Shown here in pieces: positions 12,301 through 25,000 of a stretch of 64,000 nt of DNA. The position numbers were made by a program, and so were the translations under genes. Under the pieces are notes generated by a model that saw only the letters and a list, made by a program, of their open reading frames with translations, had not been told where the DNA came from and made no database searches. Source of the stretch: Proteles cristata cristata (Eukaryota > Chordata > Mammalia > Carnivora > Hyaenidae); NCBI GenBank assembly GCA_017311185.1, contig JAESUZ010004823.1:62001-126000 (forward strand). The letters are read 5' to 3'. The stretch's first letter is position 1. Every line of letters starts with the position of its first letter.

Positions 12301-15300
12301 TGTGATAGTTATGCTTAAGCCTACTCATATTTTGGTTGTGCCATTGCTGGAGTCAAGAATGGGTCACATTCAGACCAGTTATTTATTTATTTACTCAACA
12401 AGTATTTAGTGTCTGTTGCCTGCCTATTATTTTCTAGGTACCAAGTAAAGATGTATAGTGAGCAATATAAATGAGGATAGAGAGAAAAGAAAAGTGTGGA
12501 AAGGAAGAGCTGGTGGTGTCAGACAGTAGAGAGATACTCAGTGGCAAGTCTCGTGTGTCAGGGGGTGGAATGCTCTTTTACTTCGGGTCATGAGGAAGCT
12601 CTTGATGATGATGCCTTTGGACCTGAAATCTGAAGGATGTGAGGCATGAGCCACGCAGCTATTGGGAGGATCTTCTGGACAAAGACACAGCAGGTTCAGA
12701 GCCCTGGCTCAGGAGCTTACTTAGGAAACATAAAAAAGGCCACCACGGAGGATGAAACTGTGTGGGTAAAGTAGGGAGGAGGAAGTGAGGTCAGTTCCCA
12801 GAGGGTAGTATGGGAGGGTTTTGAGCAGAGGATGGATGATGTGACGAACTACTTTAAGGGTACAATTCAGTGGCTTCTAGCATCTGCAGTGTTTGCACCC
12901 ATCATCACTAGTAACGTTAGAATATTTTATCACCCCAACAAGAAACCTCATACTTGGGGCGCCTGTGTGGCTCAGTTGGTTGAGCGTCCAACTCTTGATT
13001 TTGGCTTAGATCATAATCCCAGGGTCATGGGCTCAAGCCCCATGTTGGGCTCTGCATTGAGCATGGAGTCGGCTTAAGATTATCCCTCTTTCTCTCCCTC
13101 TCCCTTTCTCCTTGCTTGTGTGTGTGGGCTCTCTCTGTGTCTCTCAGATAAAAAAAACAAAACAAAAATCCCCAAAATACATTAGCACTGATTTTCTGGC
13201 TTTGTGTGGAGAATAGATGGAAGGCTAGATCAGGACAGACAAGATCTAGCCAGGCCAGGGCCAAGAGGCCACTGGAGTGAGGCAGGCCAGAGGGGCACAC
13301 TTGGAAACCAGGGATGAGCAGGCGGGCAGGCAGTAGTGTCAGAAGAGAGGTGGCGGCCTACAGCGAGCAGTCCTGGTGGGAAGGTCATCACATTCAGGAG
13401 TGGAAAAGTCTCAGGAAAACTCCCTGCTTTTCCTTTATTCTCACACAACTCGCACATTCACAGCATTCTAACATCGGTTGAATGGGTTTTCTACACTTCT
13501 AGGAATTCTGTGACACCAATTGGGTGTCCTGAAGTTTAGTTCCTATACTGTTTACCCAGAGTTAACACCAGATCCCACAGGTAAAGGGCTCAGTTTCCCC
13601 AGTTCATGTGCCAGTCAGAAGTCTAGGTGATTGGGTGAGCTTCTGACCAGCTGGCTCTAATTTGGAGGTTCCTGTGACCCTCTTCCTCGGTTCAATTAAT
13701 TTTCTAGAGCAGTTCACAGAACTCAGGAAAACAGTTTACCTACTAAATCACCAGTTTATTACACAGGATATTAAAGGATACAAATTACTATCAGATAAAG
13801 AGATACATAGGGTGAGTTCAGAAGGGATTCTGAAGAAAGGAGCTTCTGTCCCTATGGAGCTGGGGGCTGCCACTCTCCCAGGACATAGGTGTAGTCACCA
13901 AACCCGGAAGCTCTCTGAACCCCATGCTTTGGGGATTATATGGAGGGTTAATCACGTATACATGATTGATTATTAATTCTACTTCCAACCTTTCTCCCTT
14001 TCCAGAGGATGGAGGGTGGGGCCGAAAGTTACATGCTTATAATCATGGCTTTCTGGTGACTAGCACCCATCCTGGAGCCTACCAAGAATGCCTTCTGAGA
14101 ACAAAAGAGGTGCTCGGAAATTCCAAGGGATTTAGAAGTTCCATGTCAGAAACTAGGGTCAGAGACTAAATGTTAGGGGGTGCCTGGGTGGCTCAGTTGG
14201 TTGATTGTCCTACTTCGGTTCAGGTCATGATCTCACAGTTGCATGAGTTTGAGTCCCGCGTTGGGCTCTATGTTGACAGCTCAGAGCCTGGAGCCTACTT
14301 CAGATTCTGTGTCTCCCTCTCTCTCTGCCCTTTCCCCACTCGTGCTCTGTCTCTCAGAAATAAATATTAAAAAAAGTAAGACTGAGAACAAAAGATTTTC
14401 TAGCACCATTATTTTTTTATTAAAACTTTTTTTTTTAATTTATGTTTTATTTTGAGAGACAGAGACAGAGAGCGAGTGGAGTGGGGCAGAGAGAGAGGGA
14501 GACACAGAATCTGGAGCAGGCTCCAGACTCTGAGCTGTCAGCACAGAGCCCAACGTGGGGCTCGAACCCACGAACCGTGAGATCATGACCTGAGCCGAAG
14601 TCAGACGCTTAACCAACTGAGCCACCCAGGCACCCCTAAAACTTTTTTTTTTAATGTTTCTTTATTTTAGAGAGAGAAAGACCAAGTGAGAGGAGAAGGG
14701 TCAGAGAGTGGGCTCCAGGCTTTGAGCTGTCAGCACAGAGACCGATGTGGGGCTTGAACTCAGGCGAGATCATGAGAGATCATGACCTGAGCTGAAATTG
14801 GATGTTTGAGCAGCTGAACCACCCAGACATCCTTAGTACCATTATTAAAAGGATTTTAGGAGCAGTGTCAGGAACTGGGGGCAGTAACCAATATCTATGT
14901 ATTTCATTTCACAAGGGAACAGATAGACCCGCTGGTGGGTAGGTGGAGTTCAGTAAAGAGAGGGTCTCAGTGGGAGGTGTGGAGAGATGGAGGCTGATGG
15001 GCAATTAGTATCAAGGACGTCCAGCATTGAGTTGCAGGACCAGGAAGGACCACAGCTCCTGGGTTCCCTCAGAACCCTGGCTTCAGAGGAACTGACTGTG
15101 GTCACTGGGTTGCTTGGCTTGGAACATAAGATAGAATGCGGCCCGCTGAAAGGGTGGATGAGTGCTGAGCCTCACTGTGCCCACTTGGCTTAGGCTTCTT
15201 CCACTCCTGCTGACCGGGGCCTGGTTGGTCTTGAGGCCTTGCTTAGAAATTGGGGGACTCAGTTGTGAAGGTTAGAGGGCCCGGGCGCCAGCCATTACAA

Positions 15301-18300
15301 ACCCCTTCTGTTAATACAGAACTCACCTAGAAGAGTTTGCAGTCTGTGTCTTATCCCTTTAACTGAACCGTCTGTCTGAAAAACAGATTATTAATAAGCT
15401 CCTTGTGGGCAGCATGTTTGTCTTGTTTCGTTTTTGTTTCACTCTAGTGCCTGACATAGGGAATGGGCTCAGTAAACACTTAATTGTTGAAAGAATAAAC
15501 TCTTAGTGCTTGTATTAGTTTGCTATTGGCCCAGCGACAAGTTACCACAGTTTAGTGGCTTAAAACATTGTAGAGGTGTGGAGGTCTGAAATCCACAACG
15601 GATCAGCAACGCTGCCTTCCTTCTGAAGGCTCTAGGAAGAATTGGTTTTCCTGCCTCTTCTGTCTTCTAGAGGCCCCCTGCATTCCTTGCCTTTGGGCCC
15701 TTCCCTCGTCTTTAGAGCCAGGAGCATAGCATCTTCCAATCACTTTGACTCCGACCCTCCTGCCTCCTCCTACAAGCACCCTTGTGACTACATTGGGCCC
15801 ACCTGGAAAAGCCAGGCTACTGCCTATCCCAGGACCCCTAACCTAATCACACCTGCTGACTGCCTTTACCACCTGTTCATAGGCTCTGAGGATGAGTGTG
15901 TAGACATCTTTAGAGCCCATTCTGTGACCAGCACTTAATGTGATTGCCCCTTTTAATTTTTTTTTGCAGATTAATTATCTGATTTATACTTCAACATCAG
16001 GCAGTGCTGACTTCAGTTGTCAGAGTAAGCAAAGCTGAAGATAACAGGCTTGATTTGAAACAGTGAACAAAGAAATACTGTAAGATATGTCGACACAGAT
16101 TTTTGACAGCATATTGAACCAGAGAAATGAAAAGTACCATATGATGATCAATAAGTAGCTATTACATAGATAGCAAATTAAGGTGCAGCAGGTTAAAGGG
16201 AAATCACTTAGTTTTTTTTTAAGTGTTTTATTGATTGGGGTTTGCCTTTGCTATTAAGAGCTCTGTAATAATCTCATCCATCTACTAAACATTAGTGTTT
16301 TATAAACTATACTACTCACCTAACCTAATAAACCCTTTTTTTCCTACTTAAGTGACGGTCTATAAGATTTGTAGGCACTGATGTAGCTAATGGATGCAGT
16401 TCAAGGTTGAAGGAGGGGAAACTCCAGAAGTGCTGACCTGCTGTGCGGTACCTTGTTTACAAATAGGCTGTTCGGCTTTTAGGAAAATTGAGATGCGGGT
16501 TGGTAGCCTGGTAGTCCTCCTCAGGCAGGTGCTGTGCTCCAGGAAATAGGGAACAAGTGAGTGTTGGTGTCTTCCTCTGCTTAGGCTGCTGTAACAAAAT
16601 GCCATAGGCTGAAGTGGTTTAAATAACAAAACTTGGGGCGCTTGGGTGGGTCAGTCAGTTAAGCTCTTGACTCTGGCTCATGTCATGATCTTACGGTTTG
16701 TGAGTTTGAGCCCCACGTCACGCTGTGCTGACAGCTCAGAGCCTGGATCCTGCTTCAGATTCTGAGTCTCCCTCTCTCTCTCTGCCTCTTCCCTACTTGT
16801 ACTCTGTTTCTGTCTCTCAAAAATGAATAACTTTTAAAAGTATTTTAAAAAAATAAAGAACTTATTTTCTCACAGTTCTGGAGCCTGGATGTCCAAGATC
16901 GGGGTGCTAGCATGGCCATGCTGTGGTGAGGGCCCTCTTAGGCCGTCTTCGTGCTATGTCCTCACATGGCAGGGAGAGAGTGAGAGACAGAGAGAAAGAT
17001 CGCTCTTCCTTTCTCACAAGGCCTTGGTCCTAGCGGACCTACTTTTATGGAAGTTCTCGATTCAGTATGTCTCTGGCAGATGGAGGCCTCACCTCCCAGC
17101 TCATTGCCCTGATGGTTCCATAGCGTCCAGTGTGGAGCCAGGCTCCAGCACCGCCTTGAGTTGCTACAGAAAGCAGTGCTTACCTCTCAAACCGGGGAGC
17201 TCCAGCAGGGCTCCAGAGTCGGCTCAGGTCAGTGGCGCGGTCCCAAGTCAGCGGTGGCAGCCGGCAGCCGGAAATGGCAACTGCTCCGAGTTCTCAGAGG
17301 CAGATCTGCATCCATTGTCCGCCCTGGGGCTTTGGCGATCTGGAGCCCGTCATAGAATTTCGCCCACTCAGTGGTGGGATGGAGGGCAGAGTCTCCGCGG
17401 GATTTGGGGAATAGCTAGTAAGGACTGTGGGATTGAAGATGGGGTTACTGCTTTGGAAGGGACAGCACGGTGCTGTGCCATGGCCTGGGGTTGAGCTGGC
17501 GGCAGGTGGTGCGCCAGGGGGCTTACGCTGGGCAGATCTGACTGCGCTCACTGAGCCGGGGTGCAGGAGAGCTCTGGCGGGGACATGCGTATTGGAGGGG
17601 CCGTTTCTGGACACTGTATATTTTACATATAGTAGCTTTTTATGTTACATATATTTAGTTTTTTAAGCTTGGGACCTTACTATTTAATCGCTTTATGCTT
17701 CATATTTCGTGATCTAACTTGGCTTAGTAGAATTTGGCAAACGCCGTCAAACAGACCGTTTCAACAGTATTAATGAAATTATTCTGAAGATAGATCTTGT
17801 TCCGCAGGAAACAAAAGTCTCACAAATGGTTTGAAACTTTTTATAGCAATTTGTTTTTCACCAGAGCAAAAGTGCCAAAACACCCTCAGTTGTTTGTTAT
17901 TTTTAATAAGCATTGAGCCCTAGATGGGGCACACCTGATAACTTTCATTTCATTCAGCGCCTTTCATCCACTAGGCGTCCTAATTTAGGTATATGTCGAA
18001 TATGGTATTAATTGAAGCTTTGGGTGAGTCCAGATGAGCAAAGAATTAGTATAGCCATCAGTGACAGTACCAAGGGTGGTTTCGGGGGGTTTGGTCCCCA
18101 CTCCTAAGCTCCCACCCACAACAAGAATAAGAAATTGGGAAGAAAACATGCACAACAGTAATTTTTTTTTTTTTTTGAGCGTGAAGAGTGAGTGGGGGAG
18201 GGACAGAGAGAGAGGATCCCAAGCAGGCCCCATGCTGTCTGTCGTCTGGGAGTCCCAGTGCACGGGGCTTGATCTCACGAATTGTAAGATCACAATCTAA

Positions 18301-21300
18301 ACCGAAATGGAGTCTGACGATCAGCTGCTCAACCCACTGAGCCACGCAGCGCCCCTGCACCGCAGTCCTCCTTTTTTTTTTTTTAATGTTTTATTTATTT
18401 CTAGGAGAGAGAGAGAGAGAGAGACAGCGTGAGCAGGGAGGGTCAGAGAGAGAGGGAGATACAGACTCTGAAATAGGCTCCAGGCTCTGAGCTGGCAGTA
18501 AGCACAGAGCCCAACGCGGGGCTCGAACCCACAAACCACGAGATCATGACCTAAGTGAAAGTCGGACGCTTAACCGACTAAACCACCCAGGCGCCCCATG
18601 CACCGCAGTCATTCTTACGACAGCTTCACATACAGCTTGGAGAAGAGCCCCTGGTCCCACCCTGTCGCCCTCCACTCTCAAGCCAGGTAGTGCTTCTCTG
18701 GTGCTCCTCGTCGTTTCTATAACTGTTTGTGCCAATCTGACCAACCTTCCTCAACTGTTCTTTTGGAAACAAAAGCTTTTTTTCCCCCTTTTTCTACTTT
18801 CTTTTAATAGTAATTCTGTAAAAGCCAGTAAGCAGCTAGAAAAGCTTTTTAAGAAAAATCAAAGTAAAAAGTGAGTTGTCATTAACCCTACCCCAACGCA
18901 TCCCACTCCCCAGAAATAAGGCTTTTTTGTTGTTTGCCTGCATAGAGTATGCGTGGGGTCCAATTGGGCTCCATCCCAATCCCCACTGGCATCGTGGGCT
19001 CTGGCAAAGTCCTCCCCTCCATCTGCCTCTGTTTCCTCAGCCAAGAGCCAGGGATATTCATGATCTGTGCCTCACAGAGTTGTGTTAGAGGATTGCACTG
19101 GTTACAATTTGTAAAGCACTTAGAACAGCGCCTGCACATGTGCTCAGTATTTCTTAAATACACCTACATCGACTTTTCTCTGAATTCATAGACTTACACA
19201 CGTTTGTTTCTTTTGTTTCTACAAAAACAGTCTTCTGTACCCTTTTCTGGAACTTGCTTTCTTTACTTCCCAGTGCAGCTTGGGCATCTCAGCCCATCAG
19301 TATATAACGATCTATCCCCTGTTTTTATGTGATAGGATAGTGTTACATTATGTAAGGGCGCCTGGGTAGCCCAGGCGGTTAAAGGTCTGACTTCAGCTCA
19401 GGTCTTGATCTCACCATTCATGAATTTGAGCCCATGTTGGGCTGTGTGCTGACAGCTCAGAGCCTGGATCCCGGTTGGGATTCTGTGTCTCCCTCCCTTT
19501 CTGCCCCTCCCCCGCTTGCACTCTGTGTGTGTCTCTCTTTTCTCTCAAAAATATTTTTTTAATTTATTTTTTTAATGTTTTATTTATTTCTGAGAGAGAG
19601 AGACAGCGTGAGCAGGGGAGGGTCAGAGAGAGAGGAAGATACAGAATCTGAACCAGACTCCAGGCTCTGAGCTAGCTGTCAGTACAGAACCCGAAGTCGG
19701 ACGCTTAACCGACTGAGCCACCTAGGCACCCCCCCAAAAAGTTTTTTTTAAATGTCACATTATGTAGGTGCACCAGAACATGTTTGACAAGTCCCACACT
19801 GCTGGACATGCAGTTGGCATCGGGTCTTTGCCATTACCGACAATGCTGTCCGGAGCCCCTTGTTACCTCCGGCCTGGCTTGCATGGGTATTCCTGTGGGG
19901 GCATTCATGGAAGTGAAGTCTGTGGCAAAGGTGTGCGCACTTGACTTTCTTGGATAAACCCTTCTAAATCACCCTCTAGAAAGGTTTTCTAGTTTGTACT
20001 CCTATTGGGAGTGTAAGGTGGGGGCTGTGAAATAATGTCCTGACAACCTTTCACTCAAAACCTTTAATGGTATTTTTGGGGCTTTCACACTGATGTCTTT
20101 AGTCTGGCCTTCAAAGCCCTCCATAACATGACCCCATCTGTCTTGTAGCTTTTTTTTTTTTAAAGTAGGCTCCACGCCCAATGTGGGGCTTAAACTCATG
20201 ACCCTGCGCTCAAGAGCCGCATACTGTAGTGACTGAGCCAGTCAGGCGCCCCTCTCTTTGTAGCATTACCTGCTTTTAATCTTATAAATTCTCTGTTTTA
20301 GTCAGGCCACTGGTTTTTAATCAGGGCAATTTTGTCCCAGGAGGACATTTGGCAAAGTCTAGAGATATTTTTGGTTATCACAACCGGGGAGAGGCCATGC
20401 TGGCATCGAGTGGGTAGAGGCCAGGGTGCTGCTCTGTGTCCTGGGAGCCACAGGACAGCCCCCCCAGCAAGGGGTTAACCGGTCCAGATGTCAGTAGTGC
20501 TGTGATCAGGAGACCCTAAGTTACGCTGTCGACCAATCTCTGAAATTGCCTGTTGCTTACCCGCTCTGAGCACAAGGGTGGACAACACATGTTATCTCAC
20601 GTGACACCTTCGTTGTATCCATGTGGGTCACTAAGGGACTGTTTTGAGAATTCTGAAGCCTTGCCTGGGCTCACTGGGGGTAATTGCTGTGTCTCCTGTT
20701 TACCAAATTGTAGGGTCATGAGGGCAGGATGGTAGCTCCTCCTTTTTTCTGTTTTCTAAGGTGGCTCATGCATAGGTTTTTAGACGTAATTGGTGATCAT
20801 ATATTTAAATGTTGCCTAAATTACAGTCATCTTAAAAGTTAATTAGATATTCAACCTAGGAACCCGTTCCTCTAACTTGCCCCCTCACTTATGTGTTATT
20901 TGTCTCTAAGGCAGACATTTATATTTTCTGGTACTTATTTCATATCTTAAAGAGCTTTGCTATTCTAAGAGATGACAGCCTGATATGAATTTATGTTTGT
21001 ATGTACGTGTTTATTTAGGGGCTTTATCTACAGTAACCTATATTAAAAACATTTAATCACTTACATATAACACCCAGTGCTCATCACAAATGTCCTCCTT
21101 AATGTCCATCACCCAGGTAGCCCATGCCCCACACACCTTCCCTTCAGCAACTCTGATTGTTCTTTATAGTTAAAAGTCTTTTATGGTTTGACTCCCCTTC
21201 TCTTTTTATCTTATTTAATTTTTCCTTCCCTTCCCCTATGTTCCTCTGTTTTGTTTCTTAAATTCCAAATCATATGGTATTTGTCTTTCTTTGACTGACT

Positions 21301-21958
21301 TATCTTGCTTAGCATAATGCACCCTAGTTCTATCCACATCATTGTAAATGGTAAGATTTCATTCTTTTTGAGGGCTGAGTAGAAGATGATTGTTGTGGGG
21401 CACCTGGGTAGCTCCATCAGTTAAGCATTCAGCTCTGGATTTCGGCTCAGGCCGTGATCTCATGGTTCACGAGTTTAAGCCCCACATCAGGCTCTGTGCT
21501 AACAGCGCAGACTTTCTCTCTGTCTGTCTCTCAAAAAAATTTAAAACTTAAAATGATTGAAAAAATAAAAAATAAAATAAAACTTAAAATGATTGTTGAA
21601 TATATAAAATTGTAAAGCTTTTCCATGTTGGAAGTCTAAAATGATTGGCCATTTTAGGGGTTGACCAGCTTGTTCTGAAATTGGCCAGATAGTAAATATT
21701 TCAGGCTCGACGGACCCTGTGCTCTCTGTCACTTGTTCAGCTCTTGTCCTGTGGCTTGAAAGCAAGCATAGGCAAGACTGAAATGAATGGGCATGGCCGT
21801 GTTCCAGTGAGAGTGGATGCACAAAACCAGGTGGTCTGGATGCCTGGGTGGCTCGGTGGGTTAAGTTCCGACTTTGCCTCAGGTTGTGATCTCACGTTCA
21901 TGAGTTCAAGCCCTGCGTCGGGCTCTGTGCTGACAGCTCAGAGCCTGGAGCCTGCTTC

Positions 21959-22018
<60 letters not shown>

Positions 22019-25000
22019 TGCTCCTTCCCTGCATGTGTTCTCTCTCTCTTAGAAATGAGTAACATTAAAAAATTAAAAAAATAACAAACCAGTTGGTGAC
22101 CTACAGACCGTGGTTTCCTAATCCCTCTAGAACCATCACTGTTTGGATATTTGACTGCTGACCCTGCCTGGCACCTGGATGGCTTTGAAAATGAAATAAG
22201 CAGGTATGATGAGGACTCCTTGGTAATTTCTGTGCTAGGAAAGTCTGTGACTTGCAACCTTTCTCTGCTTTTCCTTGTAGAGATGTGGTATGGTGTGTTC
22301 CTGTGGGCACTTGTGTCCTCTCTCTTCTTCCACGTCCCTGCTGGATTACTGGCCCTCTTCACTCTCAGACACCACAAATATGGTAGGTTCATGTCTGTAA
22401 GCATCCTGTTGATGGGCATCGTGGGACCAATTACTGCTGGAATCTTGACAAGTATGTTAGACATTAAAATACCAGTCAAACGTTTCATATGACTAGTCAC
22501 TTAATTTCAGAACCCATTTTAGAAACATGTCTGTTTGAAATGAAGAAAAAAGGGTGGCTTTTAACCATGGGCACTTTTTTTACCGTATTAGTTTTTTCTT
22601 ACCTCTTACCTCCCCCATTATTTGGCTAATATCTTTGACTTCCTAAAATGTATTTTCTCTCACTGGCTCCAGATAAGCCATGTGAAGCTTTTGAGTTGGG
22701 TCATTAGTAAAAGATGTTTATTTCTTTGGAAGCTCCTGCTCCTTTTTTGTCAGCTGTCAATTGACCAGTGCCATAGCAAGGTTGTTGAAGGCCGCCTCCT
22801 CGCTCAGTTGTGGTTACTTTACAGATGAAGGCATAATTCTAATGACACAAATTCTTGCTCAGAAAACTACCTGATTTGGGGCACCTGGGTCGGTTCAGTC
22901 GGTTGAGCAACGGACTTCAGCTTAGGGCATGATTTCATGGTTCCTGAACTCGAGCCCCACATCAGGTTCATTGCTGTCAATGCAGAGCCTGCTTCAGATC
23001 CTCTGTAACCTCACCTCTCTCTGCCCCTCCCCCACATGGACTCTCTCAAAAAGATTTTTTTAATGAAAAATACCTGATTTGTTTTCTGATTCTTTTTTTT
23101 CCCTCTCAAAAGTTTCTGAGGAAGAATTGGAATCACAGGGGCCCCTGGGTGTCTCAGTCGGTTGAGCATTTGGCTTTGGCTCAGGTCATTATCACATGGT
23201 GCATGGGTTTGAGCGCTGCATCAGGCTCTCTGCTGACAGCTCAGACCGTGGAGCCTGCTGCGGATTCTGTGTCTCACTCTCTCCCTCTGCCCTTCCCCTG
23301 CTCATGCTCTGGGTCCCTCCTCTCTCTCTCAAAAATAAATAAACATTAAACAATTTTTTTTAAGAATTGGAATAACAAATTATAAATTGTTTTTACTTTT
23401 TTTGGCTTTTGCTCATATCACAAGGATGAGAATCAGTTTAAGTCACTCTTAAGTTTATAATTAAATACAAATATCATCTATATCTTATGTAAATTAAAAT
23501 CCCAAGAAGCCAAAACTGAAAACACTCCAATATCACCTCCCTAAGTGGAAAACCTCAGTTTGTATTACTTTTTCTAGGCACATGTAAACATAAATATATG
23601 CTGCAAAAACAGAAACACAACAGTCCTACTAATTTGTAACTTTTGTGTGAATGTGCGCATTTAAGCCTTGAGCTCTAAACAGAACTGCCCCTCTGTCTTG
23701 TCTTTGACTTGAGGTTTTTTGGGGACAGGGTGGCCTCGTTTCTTTGTGTTCTGTAGGCGGTGAAACCTCTGTGATAACAGGAGGAGGAGGTGGCCACTTT
23801 TCTCCGGTCTGTGTTAAGGTGTTTCCGTAACTGGCTTTATATAGTATTTTTAACTCTGTCACCTGCTGCTGCTCTTTGGAGACCCTCTGCTCCAGTTTCC
23901 TTATTGGATTGCTGGCTCCGAGGAGCTGGCTCAGACTTCTCATCAGTAAAATAAAGATAACTCCACCCACCTCAGATGCTGTGTGATGATAAAAGGAAAT
24001 ATGTTTATTTAAAGTACTTAATACCTGACACTTAGGAGCTGTGCAGTAAATGTGTCCATTCTGTCTTTAAGACTCCGGTGAGTAGAGCCTGTTTCCTTCC
24101 CATTTTGCCATCTTCCTGGTTTGCTTTTCCCATTCTTCCCTACTTTGTCATCCAGACCCCACCTGAGGGCCTGCTTCAAGTTTCTTAACTCCTTTCTACC
24201 CAACCTGCTTCTTTTTTGGAGCTAAATTATGAAGGGGCCTTACAAAATAGGTGCCTTGCAATTGTTAGTAACACAGGATGTATGCATAGGCCCTGGAGAT
24301 GGGCATTTGCAAGTCACAGATAGTCCAGGCAATCAATACAGATACTGGGTAATTTGCTCTTTCTTCTTCTTCAGATATGTTACTGTGTTTTCATATCACA
24401 TGTGTAAAATGTGTAGACATTTGATTGAGGTGCTGTGTATTGTCTTGTATTATCTAAAATCTGTTTCGTGCTGTGCTTTCTTTCTCTGTCCCAGCTTGAT
24501 GCTGAGTATTCTGAGAAGAGGGATCATACCTTATAAAACGTACAGGCAAATACCTATTTGCAGGAATGAACTCACTGACCAAGGAGGATTCTGTTTGGAA
24601 TAGTTTTTGAGAGGAGGGTCATCTGGGAGCTCTGGATCTATTATCAAACTAATGAAATCTTGGCTTTCTCGGTACAATGCCGAGTCCCTGTAACAAGTCA
24701 TCTGGTCTCTAGGGAGATACAGATGTTTGTGTTTGTTTGATTTACTCCGTTTCTAGAAAGCTGTGGTGATTTAACATAATAAAAATTATTAGTGATACAG
24801 GGGACAGAAAGGACCCCATCTGAAAGCACTAATCAGTAACTTGTAAGTCATTTGGGGAACACTTAAAACCTAGAAAAAGTATAGGAAAAACAAAACATTT
24901 CTGTGATATTTAAATTTTAATGTAAAACTAGAACATTCTACTTACAGTAGGATTTTAAGTGCTGTATTTTACTGATTATATTAACCTTGATTTTTTTTTT

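Larger units (their letters stand above)
13490..14890. mobile_element. LTR-like ancient repeat, interrupted by three SINEs
   Basis: The stretch with AGCAGTTCACAGAACTCAGG, then GGAAGCTCTCTGAACCCCA, then ATCATGGCTTTCTGGTGAC matches, from memory, an old mammalian LTR-type repeat. I cannot name the subfamily. The end piece GGAGCAGTGTCAGGAACTGG lies after the SINE cluster at 14851-14875. Confidence 0.5.
9340..22280 (+). other. TMEM170A: TMEM170A intron 1
   Basis: This is a 12.9-kb intron. The first 600 bases remain CpG-island. The rest holds the SINEs, L1/L2/MIR pieces and LTR-like repeats listed separately. No alternative exon with convincing splice sites and a frame was recognised. Confidence 0.85.

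Noticed and set aside
14440..14625. Recurrent short ORFs beginning MAQ(S/L)[16 protein letters not shown]
   Set aside because: They recur throughout the window as translations of the antisense/sense SINE body, not proteins.
16889..17494. A 201-codon + frame as a new gene
   Set aside because: It starts inside an ancient repeat, has no domain, and no splice or promoter evidence. Kept only as a GC-rich region worth checking.
22151..22492. A 113-codon ORF as an independent gene
   Set aside because: It is TMEM170A exon 2 plus intronic flanks; splice sites at 22281 and 22451 fit the family protein exactly.
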